Source: Sediminibacterium sp.
GTDB lineage: Bacteria > Bacteroidota > Bacteroidia > Chitinophagales > Chitinophagaceae
Assembly (NCBI GenBank): GCA_028288645.1
Contig: JAQBNJ010000511.1
Span: 1 to 5,944 of the forward strand
DNA: 5,944 bases
Direction of reading: 5' to 3'
Position numbers and translations under genes: made by a program
The notes under the pieces: generated by a model
What the model was told of the DNA's origin: nothing
Databases searched by the model: none
Seen by the model: only the letters and a program-made list of their open reading frames with translations
Part shown: positions 5,920-5,944 of the stretch, piece by piece
Layout: each line of letters starts with the position of its first letter
Numbering within the stretch: the stretch's first letter is position 1

Positions 5920-5944
5920 TATTTGGATTCACTCAACGAATGCC

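Overview
The window looks like ordinary chromosomal DNA of a Bacteroidota member, most likely Chitinophagaceae or a close relative (inference). The grounds are: secreted proteins with short signal peptides ending in FAQ, SFA or FSQ; start codons without Shine-Dalgarno sequences; two boxes that match the Bacteroidota -7 consensus TAnnTTTG; small PepSY-like, DUF1801, DinB and RibD-C/DHFR-like proteins typical of that group; and intergenic DNA full of small palindromes and heptamer repeats.

Layout. Positions 1-1026 (minus) hold the N-terminal 342 residues of a secreted protein that runs off the left edge. Its last visible part has L,D-transpeptidase-like sequence features. Positions 1027-1894 contain no credible gene and are a dense cluster of repeats: a GC-rich hairpin, a 129-bp MITE-like nested inverted repeat, an imperfect 43-bp direct repeat, and a 201-bp symmetric palindrome built from four small hairpin modules. 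A DUF1801 protein (1895-2314, minus) and a secreted PepSY-like protein (2552-2986, plus) are divergent. The interval 2987-3249 contains a 36-bp-arm inverted repeat, a solo copy of the MITE-like end and a good rho-independent terminator. A DinB-like protein (3859-4350) and a RibD-C/DHFR-like reductase (3250-3813) lie in tandem on the minus strand and may be co-transcribed. A secreted alpha/beta-hydrolase esterase with an N-terminal E-set/CBM48-like domain (4680-5855, plus) closes the window, with heptanucleotide repeat tracts on both sides.

The genes do not form an evident pathway. The three exported proteins (1-1026, 2552-2986, 4680-5855) belong to the envelope or extracellular space, and the three minus-strand proteins in the middle are small cytosolic housekeeping or accessory proteins. 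I see no phage, CRISPR, toxin-antitoxin or defence system. The most unusual content is the repeat landscape, above all the palindrome at 1611-1811, where different stem sequences keep the same fold and the two arms keep exactly equal spacing.
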